DNA from: Bacteroidales bacterium
GTDB lineage: Bacteria > Bacteroidota > Bacteroidia > Bacteroidales > UBA932
Assembly (NCBI GenBank): GCA_021371955.1
Contig: JAJFVD010000009.1
Location: 31,434 to 95,433, forward strand
Reading direction: 5' to 3'
Length of the DNA: 64,000 nt
Part shown: in pieces, positions 62,651 to 64,000 of the stretch
How the letters are laid out: each line of letters begins with the position of its first letter
Numbering within the stretch: position 1 is the first letter of the stretch
Translations under genes and position numbers: made by a program
Notes under the pieces: model-generated
The model's input: only the letters and a program-made list of their open reading frames with translations
What the model was told of the DNA's origin: nothing
Database searches by the model: none

Positions 62651-63421
62651 TCACTCTCTGTGCTTTTTTAAAGTTTTATGTTCTTCAATAAGAGACCTTA
62701 CCTCTTCGTTCAAATCCTGCAGTTCATCATCGTTATCAAACTGTACTGTATAGCTCTTGTTAAATTCCTTGTAACTTTTAAGCCCTCTGGAAATGAGGAG
62801 AATTGGCGAAATAAAGTAAAGATTAATAAAATAGTTAAATAGAAGAACCAAAATAATTCCCGCTGCTACTGCTATAATTCCCGGCATAATACTTCTGTAG
62901 AATCCTTCCTGAAGACCTGCGGTGTTTTTTGCAAGAGCTCCCTGAGTAAGAAGCCCCAGCTGGCGTTTATAATTTCTAAGGTTCTTATAAACCGGCATGA
63001 GCTTATTGTTGTACCACTCTTTTCTTTCACTGACAGAAAGCTTCATAATGTTCGAAGCTAAACTGATTTCTGCCAGGTATCTTTTATATGCAACCGAAAG
63101 TGAGTCTGCAGTAGCAATCTCTGCTTCAGATGCGAATTGGCTTTTTATACTTCCGATATATTTTTCAAACCTGTCGTCGTAAACTACCTCTGCCGAATTA
63201 AGAGTAGAGTCCATTATAACACTACTGAGAAGCATAAAGTTATATTCGTCGGTGAGTTCGAGCAGCATCCTTGATGTGTTGATACTGTTTATGTTGTCTT
63301 TCATCAAATCTGTCACGGAATGACGGATTCTGTTAAACTCAAAAATGGCAATAATACTGGACAGGAACAGAATGGCTCCAATGACAACAAAGCCCAGCGA
63401 AATTTTTTTCCGGAGTCCCAT
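62651..63421 (-). CDS. Membrane sensor-like protein with HAMP-like region and no output domain
   Basis: 256 aa. First span about 8-27, a periplasmic helical domain of about 150 residues resembling the four-helix-bundle sensor of chemoreceptors (NSINTSRMLLELTDEYNFML, SLSVAYKRYLAEI), second span about 180-203, then a HAMP-like stretch (YFISPILLISRGLKSYKEFNKSY, DDELQDLNEEVRSLIEEH) at the end. No kinase, cyclase or methyl-accepting domain follows. Directly upstream of trkH (1-base gap), it may adjust potassium uptake or be a truncated kinase; this is inference. Confidence 0.75.
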   Translation of the reverse strand: MGLRKKISLGFVVIGAILFLSSIIAIFEFNRIRHSVTDLMKDNINSINTSRMLLELTDEYNFMLLSSVIMDSTLNSAEVVYDDRFEKYIGSIKSQFASEAEIATADSLSVAYKRYLAEISLASNIMKLSVSERKEWYNNKLMPVYKNLRNYKRQLGLLTQGALAKNTAGLQEGFYRSIMPGIIAVAAGIILVLLFNYFINLYFISPILLISRGLKSYKEFNKSYTVQFDNDDELQDLNEEVRSLIEEHKTLKKHRE

Positions 63422-63438
63422 AGTTTAAGATTTAGACG

Positions 63439-63446
63439 CAAATATA
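63439..63446 (-). promoter_or_regulatory. -7 box (TATATTTG) of the sensor-trkH-helicase-dpp4 operon
   Basis: Perfect TAnnTTTG match on the minus strand, 17 bases before the ATG that ends at 63421. Confidence 0.55.
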
Positions 63447-63743
63447 CAAAAAAATACAGGGCAGGTTTAAAATGCAGCCCACTTTGTATTTATTCGCCAA
63501 GAATCTTTTACTAAAACATATTGGACAGTAGCTTTCACCCACTTTACTCTGATGCACAACGAGTTTCGTTCCGGAGAATATTGGTGCGCCACCCCGTATA
63601 ATATCCTGATAAATACCTGGCTGAGTGCAATATGCTAAAAACAAACAGACATAATGTCTGTTTGTTTTTAGCAACTGCCTAATTATTATATAATTACCCG
63701 AGTAGAGTGGCGCGATCGTCTTCGGACAGCGGGGGAACAACAA
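63447..63743. other. Gene-free stretch with a long hairpin
   Basis: About 300 bases between the sensor promoter and the DUF4402 terminator. An open frame exists on the minus strand (63432-63743) but its residues show no domain and it runs through the palindrome and the promoter. The notable element is the 41-base palindrome at 63633-63673; the part next to it (63705-63735) is more GC-rich. A non-coding RNA or a mobile-element remnant are both possible. Confidence 0.4.
63633..63673. repeat. 41-bp near-perfect palindrome
   Basis: 20 bases (63633-63652) are exactly complementary to 63654-63673 around a single central A. The outer arm is A-rich on one side and T-rich on the other, so on both strands it could form a hairpin ending in a T-rich arm. 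Confidence 0.7.
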
Positions 63744-63772
63744 AATAGGCGGGCCTTGCGGGCCCGCCTATT
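63744..63772 (-). terminator. Terminator of the DUF4402 gene
   Basis: Perfect 12-bp GC-rich stem (63744-63755 with 63761-63772), loop of 5; on the minus strand it is followed by TTGTTGTT. It starts 20 bases after the stop at 63793. Confidence 0.75.
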
Positions 63773-63792
63773 CGTATTTCCAGAGTTATCTC

Positions 63793-64000
63793 TTAGTTAT
63801 AGTTAACTGTTACTGTGAAAGGGGTTGCAGAAGTATAAGTTCCGGCTGCCTGGCTTGCGCCTACATTCAGAGTGGCACCTACTTTAAGTGTCTGTGTTCC
63901 GCCTGTAAGGGTACCTGTTCCGTCAGGGTTGCTTGTAAATGCATTTACCGACATTGTATTGCTTCCCGATGCAACTGTTGTTGGAGTGCTTGGCAATGTG
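63793..64000 (-). CDS. DUF4402 domain protein, C-terminal part only
   Basis: The last 69 or so residues of an exported beta-sandwich protein that runs off the right edge of the window. The pattern is that of DUF4402: ATLNVGASQAAGTYTSATPF and the final VTVNYN with the stop directly after. Such proteins occur in tandem families with pilus-like or surface roles in Bacteroidota and Proteobacteria; function unproven. The start lies outside the window, and the Met at 63996 is internal. Confidence 0.8.
   Translation of the reverse strand, partial: TLPSTPTTVASGSNTMSVNAFTSNPDGTGTLTGGTQTLKVGATLNVGASQAAGTYTSATPFTVTVNYN

Noticed and set aside
63432..63743. A 103-codon frame on the minus strand with a CPIC pair
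   Set aside because: It runs through the 41-bp palindrome and over the promoter of the next operon and matches no domain; a single CxxC is not enough.

Overview
The window is a chromosomal segment of a member of the Bacteroidota, most likely of the Bacteroidales. The signs are: S46 (DPP11-type) and S9 dipeptidyl peptidases, FISUMP, DUF4402 and carboxypeptidase-regulatory-like exported proteins, a gyrA-TPR pair, a gnd-zwf-pgl operon, weak or absent Shine-Dalgarno sequences, and many promoters with the Bacteroidota -7 box TAnnTTTG. No taxonomic search was possible, so this rests on gene content and promoter style.

Layout. 1-11.1 kb holds conserved genes: the end of an RRM protein, DPP11, an AI-2E-type transporter, a TPR protein downstream of gyrA, ClpC and an acetyltransferase-like gene whose tail overlaps clpC. 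11.1-16.3 kb is an AT-rich accessory patch starting at tRNA-Lys(TTT). It has a diverged duplication of the tRNA 3' end and its flank, a FISUMP lipoprotein, a small membrane protein, a broken S41 peptidase, a complete AbiEi/AbiEii module with a palindromic operator, and a second diverged tRNA-end copy that may mark the far border. 16.4-20.8 kb holds two exported carboxypeptidase-regulatory-like proteins, a YidE/YbjL-type exchanger, mscL and tRNA-Lys(CTT). A YqhD-like alcohol dehydrogenase follows.

22.0-31.3 kb is the most interesting part: a tightly packed chemosensory operon cheW-cheR(TPR)-cheW-mcp-cheA-REC-cheB-REC/histidine kinase-patatin. Its gene set matches the Wsp-type alternative chemosensory pathway of pseudomonads, but the place of the REC-GGDEF output WspR is taken by a REC-HisKA-HATPase protein, with a patatin-like lipase as last gene. 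A PAS hybrid kinase faces it. The expected logic is: MCP signal, CheW coupling, CheA-REC phosphorylation, CheR/CheB adaptation, then a kinase relay rather than c-di-GMP or a flagellar motor (no flagellar genes are present).

32.9-57.5 kb is metabolic and repair housekeeping: the oxidative pentose phosphate operon (gnd-zwf-pgl), a DUF5106/thioredoxin-like lipoprotein, a gpsA-pgi-addB-addA operon, mqnC (futalosine menaquinone pathway), rnhA-pdxA, recG-nfo-msrBA-MATE, glnS, yicC, and an exported protein behind an ECF-sigma-like promoter. 57.6-63.4 kb is a leftward operon: HAMP-like membrane sensor, TrkH, RecD/Pif1-like helicase, DPP4. The right edge has a gene-free stretch with a near-perfect palindrome and the C-terminus of a DUF4402 protein.
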